In this document: piece by piece, positions 36,514 through 48,100 of the stretch
How positions within the stretch are numbered: the stretch's first letter is position 1
How the letters are laid out: every line of letters starts with the position of its first letter
Assembly: GCA_029532625.1 (NCBI GenBank)
Contig: JARFXM010000009.1
Coordinates: forward strand, 1,736,001-1,800,000
Length of the DNA: 64,000 nt
Origin: Lomentospora prolificans
Taxonomy: Eukaryota; Ascomycota; Sordariomycetes; Microascales; Microascaceae
Reading direction: 5' to 3'
Position numbers and translations under genes: made by a program
The notes under the pieces: generated by a model
What the model was told of the DNA's origin: nothing
Seen by the model: only the letters and a program-made list of their open reading frames with translations
Databases searched by the model: none

Positions 36514-38261
36514 ATGGCTGAAGTCGACCTTGACGAGTTCAATGGCGGCGCGCTTGTCGCTGCCGCCACGACATTCCTTGTTCTTACACTTATATCAGTG
36601 GCGTTACGAGTTTATGTTCGCGTTTTTATGACCAATAGCTTCCAAATGGATGACTGGTTCATGATCATTGCTCAGGTATGGCTGTGCTCTATCAATTGGT
36701 GCTGTTCCCGCCTGGTCTGAAAGACAAGGCGGGTTAGAAAGCGGAATGACGAACGAACCGACACAGGGGTATTATTAACTGGGCATTTCCTAGATTGTCT
36801 TCATTCTCTCATGCTCATTCATTCTGGTGGGTGTAAGGGACGGCCTCGGACGTCACAATGTAGCACTCTCGCAGACGAACGAAATCGAAGCTCTGAAGGT
36901 AAGCATATCCGATTTCCCAACTCGGCCAGCAAACATGGTGCACCGGAGGTGTTTATTATTGCACGGGCACAATGCAAGAAAAGGGAGGCAACCGGCCTAA
37001 TTCGTGTACCAACTGTTTAGTGGCAAGCGCTCGCGACGGCAACCTACGTCCTCGACATGATGTTCATCAAGCTTAGCATTGGCATCTTTCTCCTCCGACT
37101 TGCAGTTCAAAAGGTCTACAAGTACATTCTCTGGGGGAGTCTTGTCGTTGTCACGATATGGAGTGTCGTCATCTTTTTCTGGGATATCTTCCAGTGCAAC
37201 CCCGTGGCTGCACAATGGGATTACACCATTCCCAAATTCACCTGCGTCTCGGCAGCCCAGATCGTCTCAGCCGCCTATTCGATTAGTGTCATGACGATTC
37301 TAAGCGATTGGCTCTATGTGAGTGGCTTCACGGCCCAAATCTTGCTCGTCTCGAGCTAGCCGACTAACACTACAATTTCCCTATAGGCTCTGCTACCGAT
37401 TCCCATGCTGTGGAGTGTAGAGATGACGAAGCAGACCAAGATTACTGTTATTATTATTCTTGGTCTTGGAATCTTGTATGCGGCGTCATTCTGGCTTGCT
37501 TCCCATGGTCTTTGGCCGCTTGCTAATTGCCTCCTTGTGTAGTGCGAGCGTTGCTACGCTGATCCGTCTCAAGTTCTTGTCCGACCTTGTGCAGACCGAA
37601 GATATTCTCTGTTCGTGATGTCCCAATCCCAATGACCCAACTCGGGGAGCGAAAAAAAAAAAAAAAAAAAAAAAAAGGATGCTAATGTTCTACAGTCGCC
37701 GGCACCGACGCCATGGTATGGACCCTCATCGAGCCCGGTGTAGCCATCGTTGCCGCCAGTCTCGCCACAATCCGGCCTCTCCTCCGCGCCATGCGCTTCA
37801 AGGGCTTTGAGACGACTGGCCGCACAGGCAAGAGCACCAATGTGCAGTCTGGAGTTTCCAACCGCTCTCGTCACTACCCCCTCGACGACCTTGAGCCCCA
37901 CATTGGCGTAAAGCATAACGGCCACATGGTGATGAACCCTGTCTCCGGGAACGACGACATTGGCCCCCGCTACAGAAATCACTTCGATTCTTCCCCAACG
38001 GACAGCGTCAAGCGCCCAGGCCTCGCCGTCACGACAGATCAACCCGGAGGGCAGGATCTACGAGCCAGCTTTGCGCCGAGCGAAACATTCGTCATCGAGG
38101 GCGAGCGGACGGACTGGAGGCGCGCGGGATCGACTTTGAGCCCCGCGAATCCGTACGATAATGATGCGGCCGCGACGAGTATGTCGTCGGTAGACATCAT
38201 CAACATGAATCCCACAAGTCAGCATGGGCCTCTCGGTCACGCCACCAGCGGCCGCCGGTGA
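36514..38261 (+). CDS. Pth11-like rhodopsin-domain membrane protein (fungal GPCR-like)
   Basis: Six exons (36514-36675, 36794-36898, 37021-37317, 37387-37475, 37543-37610, 37696-38261) give 428 residues. The first 270 residues have about seven hydrophobic helices. Marks of the family are LRVYVRVFM...MDDWFMI after helix 1, DGLGRH after helix 2, FIKLSIGIFLLR, FFWDIFQCNPVAAQWD, and RLKFLSDLVQTEDILFAGTDAMVWTLIEP before the last helix. The tail of about 150 residues is polar and Ser/Asp-rich, probably cytosolic. Relatives include Magnaporthe Pth11, needed for surface sensing; most members have unknown ligands. Intron 5 holds a 25-A run close to its acceptor. The start is the only in-frame ATG of the first exon. 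Confidence 0.88.
37652..37676. repeat. A25 homopolymer inside intron 5 of the Pth11-like gene
   Basis: Twenty-five consecutive A end 19 bases upstream of the TACAG acceptor, where a pyrimidine tract is usual. Confidence 0.85.
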
Positions 38262-38634
38262 TGAGGTAACCAGACGCTTGCGCTGCTTCTTCGTGCATGT
38301 CTTTTTCTTGCCTGTACGTCCACCACGGGTTGGGTTTCTCTTTTTTCTTTTCCATTGGAGTTCACGGTTGGGATGATGGACACAAAACGGTCATGGTTGA
38401 TGATAGAACGAAACTCTTCGAGGAGGTCGGGTTCTACACAGAATCTCGCGTGTTTTTGGGGCAGGAAAGCGGCAGCATGAAGGGGGAAACTTGGCTAACG
38501 CGGGTAAGCGAACATGGGGAACGCTTGCGAGGAATGGTATATAAAGAAAGACGTGTTGGCCTTTTGCGGCATGTAAATGAATTTCAACTGATACCCTAGA
38601 GAATTAACCGATTCAAATTCGCTCTTTGCGCCAC
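38262..38634. other. Intergenic region between convergent genes
   Basis: A 373-base shared 3' flank with a T-rich stretch at 38,320-38,360. No gene is seen. Confidence 0.6.
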
Positions 38635-40094
38635 TCAGTCTCCCCGTGTAAACAGCATTCTTTCTCCCTCGGAAGAAGACTTTTGATAGAGCGCCTCTGC
38701 CTCCGCGTAAGCGTCATAGCCGTACAGGAATCTCTGGACCCGAGGACATGTCCACCGGGACGGGAACCCCTCCCCCGGCTCGCCCTTCTCAAACGCCTCC
38801 CGGAAGACGGCGTCCCTCGCGACCTGCTGCTCGCCATCAGGCAAGTGAAAGTCCTTGCGCTGCCGAAACGACTCCCTCTGTATCTCTTTGCCTCTCTCCC
38901 TGCGTAGCGCCTGGTACATCTCAGCCACGGCGGGCAGCTGTACGGCGGCAACCCCCCTCCCTACTTTCCCGAGGAGGTAACCGAGCACCGCGCCGTCCTC
39001 GAGGGCGGAATTGGCCCCCTGCGCGAGGTAAGGAAGCATGGGGTGGCAGCTATCCCCAATCATGAAGAAGCGGCCGTCGCGGGTCGTCCATTCCTCCAGC
39101 GCGTCGACCCACAGGAGCCGCCACCTCTGGACGTGGTCGACCTCCTCGAGCATCTTCATCAAGAGCGGATCCCACCCGCGAAACATGGCGCGCATCTCCT
39201 CGGGATCCGCGTCGACGCGGGCCACCCCATCGGGAAGGTCGTCGGGCTTCAGGAGCCCTACGTTGAGTACGTCGCCGCCCCGCACCGCATACGAGACGGC
39301 GTGACAGCCGGGACCAATCCAGAAATTCACCGCCTCGGAGCGCGCAAGCGCCCGTATCTCCTCCCGGTGCGGGCCCTTGAGGTCCTTGGTCTCGAACGAG
39401 ATGCGGAAAGCCAAGTCCCCCGTCGGCGCGGGCTCCGACTCCCGCCCGAGGAACTTGGCCCGCGTCGAGCTCCACAGACCCTCGGCGCACACGACTGCGT
39501 CGCCCTTTTCCTCCCGTCCACCCTCCAGCGTCACGCTCGCCGCCGCAAAGTTCACATCCACCACCCGCCGGCCCAGCTCGATGCGCACCCCGAGCTCGCC
39601 GCACCGGCGCACCAGCTCCCGCTGCAGGTCCACGCGGTGTACATCCCAGAACGGCGCGCCGTACCGGTCCTCCATGACCGAGCGCATCGAGCCCTCGTGC
39701 GCGAGAATCGAGGTGCCGTCGTACCGCCGGACAGTTAGCGTGCGCGGCGCTATGGCGACGGGGGCGAGGGCGTCGGCGACCGACCATCTTTGGAGGAGTT
39801 TGGTTGCGTTGGGGGTTATTTGGAGACCGGCCTTTTTATGGAGGCGGAGGGAGGGTTCCCTCTCTAGCTTTAGCTGATGCGTCTATTTATCTGTTTTATT
39901 TCTTTTTTTTTTCTTTCCCTTTGACGGAGAAGAGGACTTACACCTATTTCTTGGAGCACCTTGGCAGCCTCGAAAATAGTCACTTGGTGTCGCGGATTGG
40001 CGAGCTTTGTCGATATAGACACGGCTAATCCTGCTAGGCCTGCGCCTATGACTATAACGTGGATTCCATCCTCCGTCGTCATGTCTCCCGGCAT
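38635..40094 (-). CDS. FAD-dependent aromatic monooxygenase (salicylate hydroxylase-like)
   Basis: Two exons (39942-40094, 38635-39831) give 449 residues. The N-terminus has the dinucleotide fold VIGAGLAG (Gly17, 19, 22). The junction gives EIGAGLQITPNATKLLQRW, a block typical of salicylate hydroxylase/6-hydroxynicotinate monooxygenase relatives. The CAEGLWS motif (about 160) replaces the more common DG; the second FAD motif MIGDSCHPMLPYLAQGANSALEDG is near 305-330 (positions 308 onward). Such enzymes hydroxylate or decarboxylate aromatic acids with NAD(P)H and O2. The splice acceptor is AAAAAG, weaker than TAG/CAG but needed to keep the motif. Neighbours do not form a clear cluster, so the substrate is unknown. 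It is not kynurenine 3-monooxygenase by motif. Confidence 0.88.
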
Positions 40095-40655
40095 CCTTTC
40101 AGTGTGTTCTCGTACCAGAGACAGATATCACGGTACTAGGAGAGCCTCTCGACGCTAGGATGGGTCGCATATATCCGGGTAGAGGGTTCCTGCAAACTCA
40201 AATCAAAAAGAAACGAAGGTCCAAGGATCCTTCTATATTAGCTTCGCTACCACAGAGTCGCCTTTTTGACATGTCGCCCTCGGGGCTTAGAGTGGGGAAG
40301 ACCGGACGCCGATCATTGTCGCTCACACACCACAGGCGCGCAGTTGCAAGGGGACCTGTTGAGTTTGGGGTATCTCGGTTTTTTTTTATTCTCCCGGCTC
40401 TAGCTTCCTTTTCCCTTTTACAAAAACGCCCTGTACTCCTACCGTGAGAAGGCAATGCGGTCCTCAACTAAAGCCAGTACTTCGAGTATAAGACGACGAG
40501 GATCACGCCCTAGTTCTTATAGACACGCCTAATGATACACAGCCTACCCGCCGCCTACTACGGATCTCCAAAAAGGGGTTTCACTGCCCTATAGCTGGTA
40601 CACTCTTGTGTTTGTTCGATGCGAGGGAACGGGTGGGGCCCATTTGGGGGGAGTT
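40095..40655. other. Intergenic region between FAD monooxygenase promoter and RPC4 3' end
   Basis: A 561-base stretch with no recognised gene or repeat. The side near 40,095 would be the monooxygenase promoter. Confidence 0.55.
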
Positions 40656-42492
40656 TTAAGCATCATCCGAGAGCGGAACCTTTAAATCTTCCTCGCTAAC
40701 AACCCAGTCCTTTTGCTCGTTGTAGATTGGCCCAAAGTTGAACTTCCCGTGAAGCGTGCCCATGGCGATAGCGCGGCCAGCATATTCGTCCTGTCCTGGC
40801 TTCTTGGTCTCTAGTTCCTCAAGTACCATGTACGAGGTTACTCCGGACGACTTGATGCCACGGCTCATTTGATACCTGATGCCGCCGTAATCCAGCTCGG
40901 CTCTTCCTGACTTGCGGATGACGAGTTTTCCAATGAAACCACTGTGTTTGGATGAGCCTTGGTCTGTACCGTCGGTATCGTCGGTGCTGGCATGAGCGGT
41001 ATCCGCAGTGAGATCGGCGGGCGGCTGGTCGAGCATTACCGTGTCCGAGGGCTCGCTCTTAACCTGGGGCTCTGGACGGGCTTTCGGCCGTAGGGGCGGC
41101 ATGATGGGCCCAAACTTGCAGAGGAATGGGATGGGGTCATTGAGGGCGGCAGCGGCCTCCTCCTCTCCGTCACCCTCCTTGCTTGGTCCGTCGTGCAGGG
41201 AGGAGGCGGCTAAGGTTTGTAGGACATATTGGTAGGAGTCTTGCCTCCATTCGTCCTCCTCTGTCAAAGGGGCTCCCGATCTCTGGGTCTTGTGGGCGGC
41301 CTTGGGTATATCGAGATCAGCCACCGAGACAGGTTTACTATCCGCCGCAGTGTCTTCTGAGCCGGCCGAGTCGGCACCTTCAGGGAGTGGGATGTTCCTC
41401 ATAGAATCGAAATCGACGGTTCCGGGAGAGGGCATGAAGCTACGCAGCTCGCCGTCCTCGGTCTTAACTCGGACGTGACCCTGGGGGGCGGCCGACCAAA
41501 CATTATCGTCGGCTCCAGGAACCGGAGCGGGGCTGCGTGGAGACTCGCCGACCCAGAGATTATTGTCATCGTCTTCTCTCAGGTGAGCCTCCAGCTCGGC
41601 AGTGGTGACGACGACCATTTCGGGATCCTTGACCTCTTTCCTCGAGATACCAAGAGGTTTCGGTCCAGGCTGAGAGTTGACGGCCATAAACGTCATTTCC
41701 TCTTCTTCAGCGTTTTCGGCATCTCGAGACGACGGGGTCGACGATCCGAGCTTGTCTGCGTTGATTCGCATTTCCCAAGGCCTCTCAATGCTATCGAAAT
41801 TATGGCCACCGCGGCCACGACCGACTCCGCCGGCCCCAAATCCGCCTCGGCCACCGCCAAATCCAAAGCCTCCGCGGGATGAGCTCGCGACTATATCAAA
41901 CAGTGTTAGTTTATGCTAGACAAGCCGCGAGCCGGGAACTGATATACTTACATCCTTTCTGGTCCGCGAATAGAGCAGAAGGCTCGGCCTTGCTGATGCG
42001 CTGGCCGGTGGTATTGAACTGATTCCCTCGGCCGCGCCTACCTCGGAATCGCACACGACCCCGAAGCTTGCGCTCCTCGGCGGCTCGCTCCGAGTCCTTC
42101 TTGGCCTCTTGCTGAGCCAACTTCTCTCGCTCTTCTTCGTTTCGACGGACAACCTTTGGTCGCAATCTTCCCCTCGAGGAGGATGCAGCTGGCTTGGAAG
42201 TCCCACGTGTGGCAGCCGCAACTGTGGGTTGAGATTGGGCTTGTTCCGCCGAACTTAACGCCGGCGATTCGGCGTGAGGCGTAGCGGCGACGGATGGCAT
42301 GGCTGTTGTCGAGGAAAGTGCAGGAGTAGAGCTTGGGGGTTGGGTCGCTTCTTCGGAAGAAGTTCCGGTAGGGGCTGCGGTGGGAGCAGAAGTGGTTGGA
42401 GCCGATGTAGAGCCTCGCGCGGCGGCGCTGGCAGCTCCCCGTCCTCGTCCTCGGGCCCGGCCACGACCGCCGGCACCCGCGCCTCGAACCAT
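40656..42492 (-). CDS. RPC53: RNA polymerase III subunit RPC4/RPC53
   Basis: Two exons (41952-42492, 40656-41890) give 591 residues. The C-terminal 100 residues form the conserved RPC4 domain: GKLVIRKSGRAELDYGGIRY, then MVLEELE and the closing HGKFNFGPIYN. In yeast this part dimerises with Rpc37 and is involved in Pol III termination and reinitiation. The N-terminus is rich in Arg-Gly (GGRGRARGRGRG) followed by Ala/Ser/Thr/Pro stretches. A second Gly-Phe/Arg tract (GGFGFGGGRGGFGAGG) begins right after the intron at about residue 186. The central part has acidic and proline-rich linkers. Only the C-terminal domain is diagnostic. Nuclear location is expected. It is longer than yeast Rpc53 (422 residues) because of the low-complexity inserts. 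Confidence 0.9.
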
Positions 42493-43053
42493 CTTGCAGG
42501 GAAATTAGGTACACGCAGTCGGCGTTTATTATCGTGTAAGCATGCAATTAAAGTGCAAGAAGGTGTCAATTGGACAAAGAGAGCGCTTCTGAATCGTAGA
42601 GGGGCTGGTGGCGGTATGGAGGTAGGCTTGCCGTCGGGGAGGCAGAAAAAATTGAGTTTTAGGTTTGGATTGCGCCCGGCTCTGATTGCACCTGTCGACA
42701 ATTATTTTTCGATGCTGGTTATGTCACCATGGCTGGAGCTATTGGAGGGGCTGCTGGCGGGGTAATACTAGAAGCGGAAGTACAGTACGTACCTCAGACC
42801 AGGTACAAGCTGGAACAGACCATGATTGAACCGTTATTCCTCTTATCCTCCGTATTTATGGATACTCTTAATAATACAAGGACTCCGAAAGCAGTGAGGA
42901 CCTCCCCCCTGCTCTGAAAATCTTTTTATCATGAATCAGCATGGTAAAAGCTTGGGCTCTCAGAGTTTGGGGTTGGAACCGGCTTTTTTAAGAATACATG
43001 TGTGGATATTTATATATCTATATACTTCGTATATATGGCTCGATTAAGCCTCT
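42493..43053. other. Intergenic region between RPC4 promoter and UreD 3' end
   Basis: About 560 bases. No gene is seen. The part next to 42,493 is the RPC4 promoter and leader; 42,990-43,040 is AT-rich with repeated TATAT words next to the UreD stop. Confidence 0.55.
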
Positions 43054-44043
43054 CTACTGTACACAGAACAATGCCTCTTCCCCGAAATTGGCTGCTATGC
43101 TCCCCTCCTTTGATATCATCGACCCTACCCATTTGCGCCCTCCTTCCACGCTACCAGCGCCAAACTTAACAATGACGCAGCCGCGTACGCTTGCGGCACA
43201 CCACAGAATACCGTCCTCCTTCTCCATCGCCAAACGTAGAGTTCTCCACAGTTCCAGCTCGGCCTCAGGGCTACCTTCGGGCCCCGGTGGCTTTGAGGGC
43301 TTGAACCCGCGGGCGCCGAGACGGGGGAGGGCCGCAAACTCAGATAGAAAGAAGCTGGCGAGAGAAGACATTAGGTCTCCCCGGAGAATGAGCGTGCCAA
43401 ACACCGCCTGCTGGTGCATGACATCCTTGAGGGGCTTCCCTGCCAGCAGCTGGTCTTGGCCGTGAAGCTTTACCGCATCTCTCATGAGTAGCCGGTCCTT
43501 GCAGCCTTCGCCCTTGCTAGCCTGCCATATCTCGTTGCGGCCATGCCACCTCACAAAGCTCCAGTTTTCGCCCCTGGCCGAGCGTCCCTGCGTGACCCAA
43601 TCCAAAAGGCACACAGATGCCGTCTCGTCCACTGTAAAAACCTGCACTTGTTCGTACACGCTGTCTTTGAAAGGCTGGACGGGATCCGGTAGGAGACATA
43701 TCGCTGCCTTGTCGCGGACTTTGATTGTCAGATTTTGTCTCGTGGCAATGTCTGGACTTGCCGATTTAAACACCTTGGTATGTCCCTGAGTTACTAAGCT
43801 GAGCTTCGCATTTGGTGAGACTTCTATCGCAAGGTTCACCTGGTCGCCGCCCACCAAGCCGCCGCCATAGGAGAGCAGGAAGACCGAGGCGCTCCGATGA
43901 TGAGGCGCTGGCTTTGGTGCGATGAGTTTAAGAGGATACCGATATTCAACTATCTCGAGCCCGGTAGTCCCGTTTGGTAGGACCTTTGCCACGATTCGGC
44001 CCTGGCCTTGCCGCGACGTAGATGGTGGGAACGGGGAGGCCAT
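43054..44043 (-). CDS. ureD: Urease accessory protein UreD
   Basis: A single 329-residue frame. UreD/UreH hallmarks are SYGGGLVGGDQVNLAIEV (about 58-75), VTQGHTKVFKS (about 84-94), CLLPDPVQPFKDSVYEQ (about 115-131), then LLDWVTQGRSARGE (about 145-158). The protein is a scaffold that binds the urease apoenzyme with UreF and UreG and permits delivery of nickel to the active site, in the cytosol. Urease, UreF and UreG are not in this window, which is normal for dispersed fungal genes. The C-terminal region (GARGFKPSKPPGPEGSPEAE) has an insertion of low complexity. Length is close to that of other fungal UreD proteins. No intron was needed. Confidence 0.93.
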   Translation of the reverse strand: MASPFPPSTSRQGQGRIVAKVLPNGTTGLEIVEYRYPLKLIAPKPAPHHRSASVFLLSYGGGLVGGDQVNLAIEVSPNAKLSLVTQGHTKVFKSASPDIATRQNLTIKVRDKAAICLLPDPVQPFKDSVYEQVQVFTVDETASVCLLDWVTQGRSARGENWSFVRWHGRNEIWQASKGEGCKDRLLMRDAVKLHGQDQLLAGKPLKDVMHQQAVFGTLILRGDLMSSLASFFLSEFAALPRLGARGFKPSKPPGPEGSPEAELELWRTLRLAMEKEDGILWCAASVRGCVIVKFGAGSVEGGRKWVGSMISKEGSIAANFGEEALFCVQ

Positions 44044-45149
44044 TGTATTGGTCGTAAAAGGCTGTTTGATTCGTGATGGTGCTATGCACTATCCGCCCAA
44101 CCACGGCTGCGCGAAGTCTTGGCGCGACCGGAGGATATAAGGACGGACCACGCAAGGCGAGTGAGGCAAATGGGAAGCTCCGACCTTCGCAACCGTTATG
44201 ATCTGACACTAAATTGGGTTGTAGATGACATGATTGCTCGAAAAGAAAGGGCTGGGGGGGTGGGAAAAAGAAATAAAGGAGGCCAAAAAAGACCATATTC
44301 TAGAAGGACTCGAGATTTTACGACTAAGACCCAGTAGGCAGAGTTGGAACTCCATACGAAGCCGCGTTGGGGGGCGCGCTTATCGATGGCATGGCGCTAT
44401 CAGTGAGACACCACTAGAAGTCATTAGGTCGCTGGCTGGCTGATATAGGCTGGCACAACGGCGTCCGCTCGCTGGCACTAGGTGCAGAGGTCGACGAAAC
44501 GGCTCTGGGAGTAATATTCCTCAATCAATTGTCTCGAATCGCCCGCGTCTAGTGCCGAGTCGCACAGAGCACAGGGTATTAGTCCGCAACTCCTCACCAC
44601 ATTTGAATGAAGTTGCGAGTACCTCAGAGAAAGGTATTAGTCCGCAACTCCTCACCACATTTGAATGAACTTGCAAGTACCTCAGAGAAAGTCAACCAGT
44701 GAGACTCCCTGAAACTGAGCGGATTATGGCAGCATAACAGTGCGGTGCCTTGTCGGGCGGTAGGAAATACACAGTGTACCTGGGCAGCCCGTACCTTGCA
44801 GCCGCGTTTCTCAAGTACTCGTTCGAAGTCGTTTTCTGCGCCCTGGATTGTCTCTCGTCCGGTCGTGGCTGCCCCAAATTGACAGAAATAATAATAAGTG
44901 GAGTGCCCATTTTGGACAAATCACACAACTCCGCTGTCCACACTTTCCTCCATCCCAACGCGACGCAGGAAACCTTCCCATTTCCGCCCACCGCACACCA
45001 CACACGCACTCATCCACACCCCCCGCGTCCCTTCCCCCGACACTCTCTGTCGCCCGACCTCACCACTGGCGACACCACCTTCAGTCATCCCGCGCGACTT
45101 TCGTCGCCATCCATAGATGCCATCAGCACGACTTCCATTGCGTCAAACC
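44044..45149. other. Divergent promoter region of UreD and SCC3
   Basis: About 1.1 kb between two divergently transcribed genes. It contains the 58-bp tandem duplication at 44575-44690 and a GGCTGGCTGATATAGGCTGG word near 44,430. The last 200 bases before SCC3 are C-rich. An ATG at 45117 in frame with SCC3 could add 11 residues. Confidence 0.55.
44575..44690. repeat. 58-bp tandem duplication with an internal inverted repeat
   Basis: Two copies (44575-44632, 44633-44690) start GGTATTAGTCCGCAACT and end CCTCAGAGAAA. They differ at two bases only. Copy 1 contains CGCAACT and, 19 bases later, AGTTGCG, its exact reverse complement. In copy 2 the second arm reads ACTTGCA, so both differences fall in that arm and break the pairing. 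Confidence 0.9.
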
Positions 45150-48100
45150 ATGGACTCCAACGCGAGCCAGTCCCCTGGCCCCGAATCGTCGCGTCGCCGA
45201 TCCGGACGCGTCGTCAAGCCCCCACAGAAATTTGCTGCCGACGCCGCGCAAAACACCGCCGCCAAGCGCAAGAGGGGAATTGATCACGAAGGCGATGATG
45301 TAGAGAATGAGGCTCCTCTCGCCTCTGACGAGGAAATGTCCGACGACCAGGACGATGACCCTAGCGATAACGATGTTGACGATGACGACGATGACGATGC
45401 CCCCCCGCCGCGCCGCAAGACTAAGAAGCCCTCCAAGTCTGCCCATCCTAGAAAGCCCGCGAACAAGAGGGTAAAGACCAACGGCGCATCCGGCATTGGC
45501 GGGCATGCTGCCAGCCTTCCCACCCGGCCTAAGAAATCTGTCAGGATCGAGCGCTTGCATGAGGACGGAACTGGTCTCTTTGGTTCGTTACCCGTGGTGT
45601 TTTCCTTGCCTTCACCTCTTTGGCCGCGACTTTCTCGGCCCTTGTCTCTGGACGCGCCTAAGTGTCAACAGCCGCTAATACCCATCTCTACTTGTAGCTG
45701 AAATATTCGGCTCTGGCGATTCGTCCGATTCTGTCGCGGAGCAGTGGCTCACAAGATACCGTGCCGATGAAGCCGGTGCCGTTGCCGAGCTAGTGAATTG
45801 CGTTCTTCAATGTAGCGGCTGCGACCTTTCAGTTACAGAGGACGACATTCGAGATCCCGACAACTGTCAGAACAGGATAGCAGACCTTCAAAGCGTCTGG
45901 CAAGATGTAAGCACAATTACATTCTATCTTTGCCCCCCGCCCCCAATGTCTTTTGAATGTTTCCCCCCATCTTGCGAGGAATTGAAAAGCAAGGAAGGGC
46001 CAGGGGTCATAAAGACTAACACTCCATGTAGCAACAAATCACCGATTACCCGTTGATCTCCAAGGCCAAAAGTGCCAAGTCCTTTCGAGATCTGCTCAAC
46101 GCCTTCTTCTCCTCCCTCGTCAATCTTCTACACACCACCGACATATTGTACAATGACGAGTCTCTGATGGACAACATCCACCGGTGGGTGGCTACAATGT
46201 CGTCGTCCACTCTCCGCCCCTTCAGACACACGGCGACCACTATTGCCCTCGCCCTTCAGGCTGGTCTCGTCGAAGTAGCGGCGATTCTCGACCATCGAAT
46301 TACGAGCGTGGAGCAGCAGCTCCAAGTAAGCAAGCGCGGAAAGAACAAAGCCAAGACCCAGGAGATGCAGAAGGCTCTTGATGAAGCTAACAACTATCGC
46401 GAGATCTGCGGCAACTACATCAGGGACTTCTTCGACACTGTCTTCGTGCACCGCTACCGCGATATCGACCCCAAAATCCGCACCGAGTGTGTCGAGGCCC
46501 TTGGCTATTGGATTTGGGAGCTTCCCACCGTTTTTATGGAACCCGAATATCTACGATATCTTGGCTGGATGTTGACTGATGTGATGCACTCGACGCGCCA
46601 CGAAGTCTTGAAGCAGTTAACAAGGATGTTTAAGCGTGACGCGTCGCAACTAGGCCATTTCATCGACCGATTCCGACCTCGCCTAGTCGAGATTGCGACA
46701 AAGGATGCCGACGTGTCTGTAAGGGTTTCTGCCATATCTGCAATCGAGACTCTAAGGATAAACGGCATGCTCGAGCCTGACGAAATCGACAGCGTCGGAA
46801 GGCTCATCTTCGACAGTGACCCTCGGGTGCGTAAGTCCGTTGTCAACTTTTTCACCGCATGCGTGCAGGATCTCGTCGAGGCCAAGACGGAAGAGATTGG
46901 GGGTAGTGACGTTCTGGACGAGGTGTTTGGTAACGTGGAGGTTGACGACTACGAGACGCCGCGACAAGAATGGATTAACATCAAGTGTCTCGCTGAGAAC
47001 CTGGCCGCATACGATGCGCAGATCGAGGCGTCGGGCCAACAGGATCCGCCAGCGCCCTACGAAGTATCTCCCACTTTACTGCAGACAGCACTTCCAGACA
47101 CCAGGATCTCTCTCGCAGCTCAGGTCCTCTATGAGAAGATGGCAGAGGTGAAGGACTGGGAGGCTATCGCGGGGTATCTACTCTACGACCATACGACAAG
47201 TGCGAAGTCGAAGTCTAAGAGGGGCAAGACGAGTGCGGAGTCCGCCGTCAAGTCAGCTATAGCACCCACCGAAGAGGAAGAAGCGATTTTACTGGAAATC
47301 ATGGCAGCAGCTGCTAAGCTGAACTTACACCCAACAAACCACGACCATACCAGAAAGCGGACAAAGGCTGATCTTGCCGAGGATGCGGAAGATACGGCTG
47401 TTCAGCTGACCGCCGCCATACCGCGCCTCCTAAATAAATTTGGTGCCGACCCGGACACGGCGACTTTGGTATTGAGGCTCGAACATGTCCTTGACCTTGA
47501 GCTGTTCCCCTCTCTCCGTCAAGACTCCGCTAAATATGAGAAGCTCTTGGATGAGATCAGCACTCAATTCAATAGGCACAACGACAAGCGCGTCCTAGCC
47601 GAGGCAACCAAAGCGCTTCTACACGCTCGCCAGTATGATGAACTCGAGGAGTTGACGGATGGCCGTCTAGCTGCTCTTTGGGAGAATGTCGTGGAAGCGC
47701 TTCGCAACTTTGACAAGTATTGCGAGCTTTCCAGCCGCGGAAACCTTGACGTAGATAAGTTGACGGATCTAGGGACTGTCTTAGCGAAAATCTCCAAACT
47801 CGCTAGCATTTCAGACTGTGTGGACGTGCTGGAGACAGAGGGGCGGTCGGCAGATTCGTCTGCCTCCATTATCAGCCTCCTTGTCGAGATTGTCCACCGG
47901 GGTAAATTTGACCAATCTGACCCCGATTTCGACGAGGCCGAGGACCAGGTGGTCGGTAACGCGATAGAGAGCTGCCAGTTCTACTTCATGTGGAAGCTCC
48001 GGTCCATCATGAAGGTTATTGGCGGTGGCGCCCAAGTGGCGCCCAAAGAAATCGAGTCGTTGTTGTACCTCAAGGAGAAATACCGCCGGAACCTCATCGT

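Noticed and set aside
39043..39787. Long frames on both strands over the FAD monooxygenase
   Set aside because: They lack motifs and overlap a gene with full FAD signatures; GC-rich third positions make such shadows.
45123..45560. Minus-strand 145-codon frame with valine/isoleucine repeats
   Set aside because: It is antisense to the acidic and basic low-complexity start of SCC3, so the hydrophobic repeat is a mirror of Asp/Glu codons.
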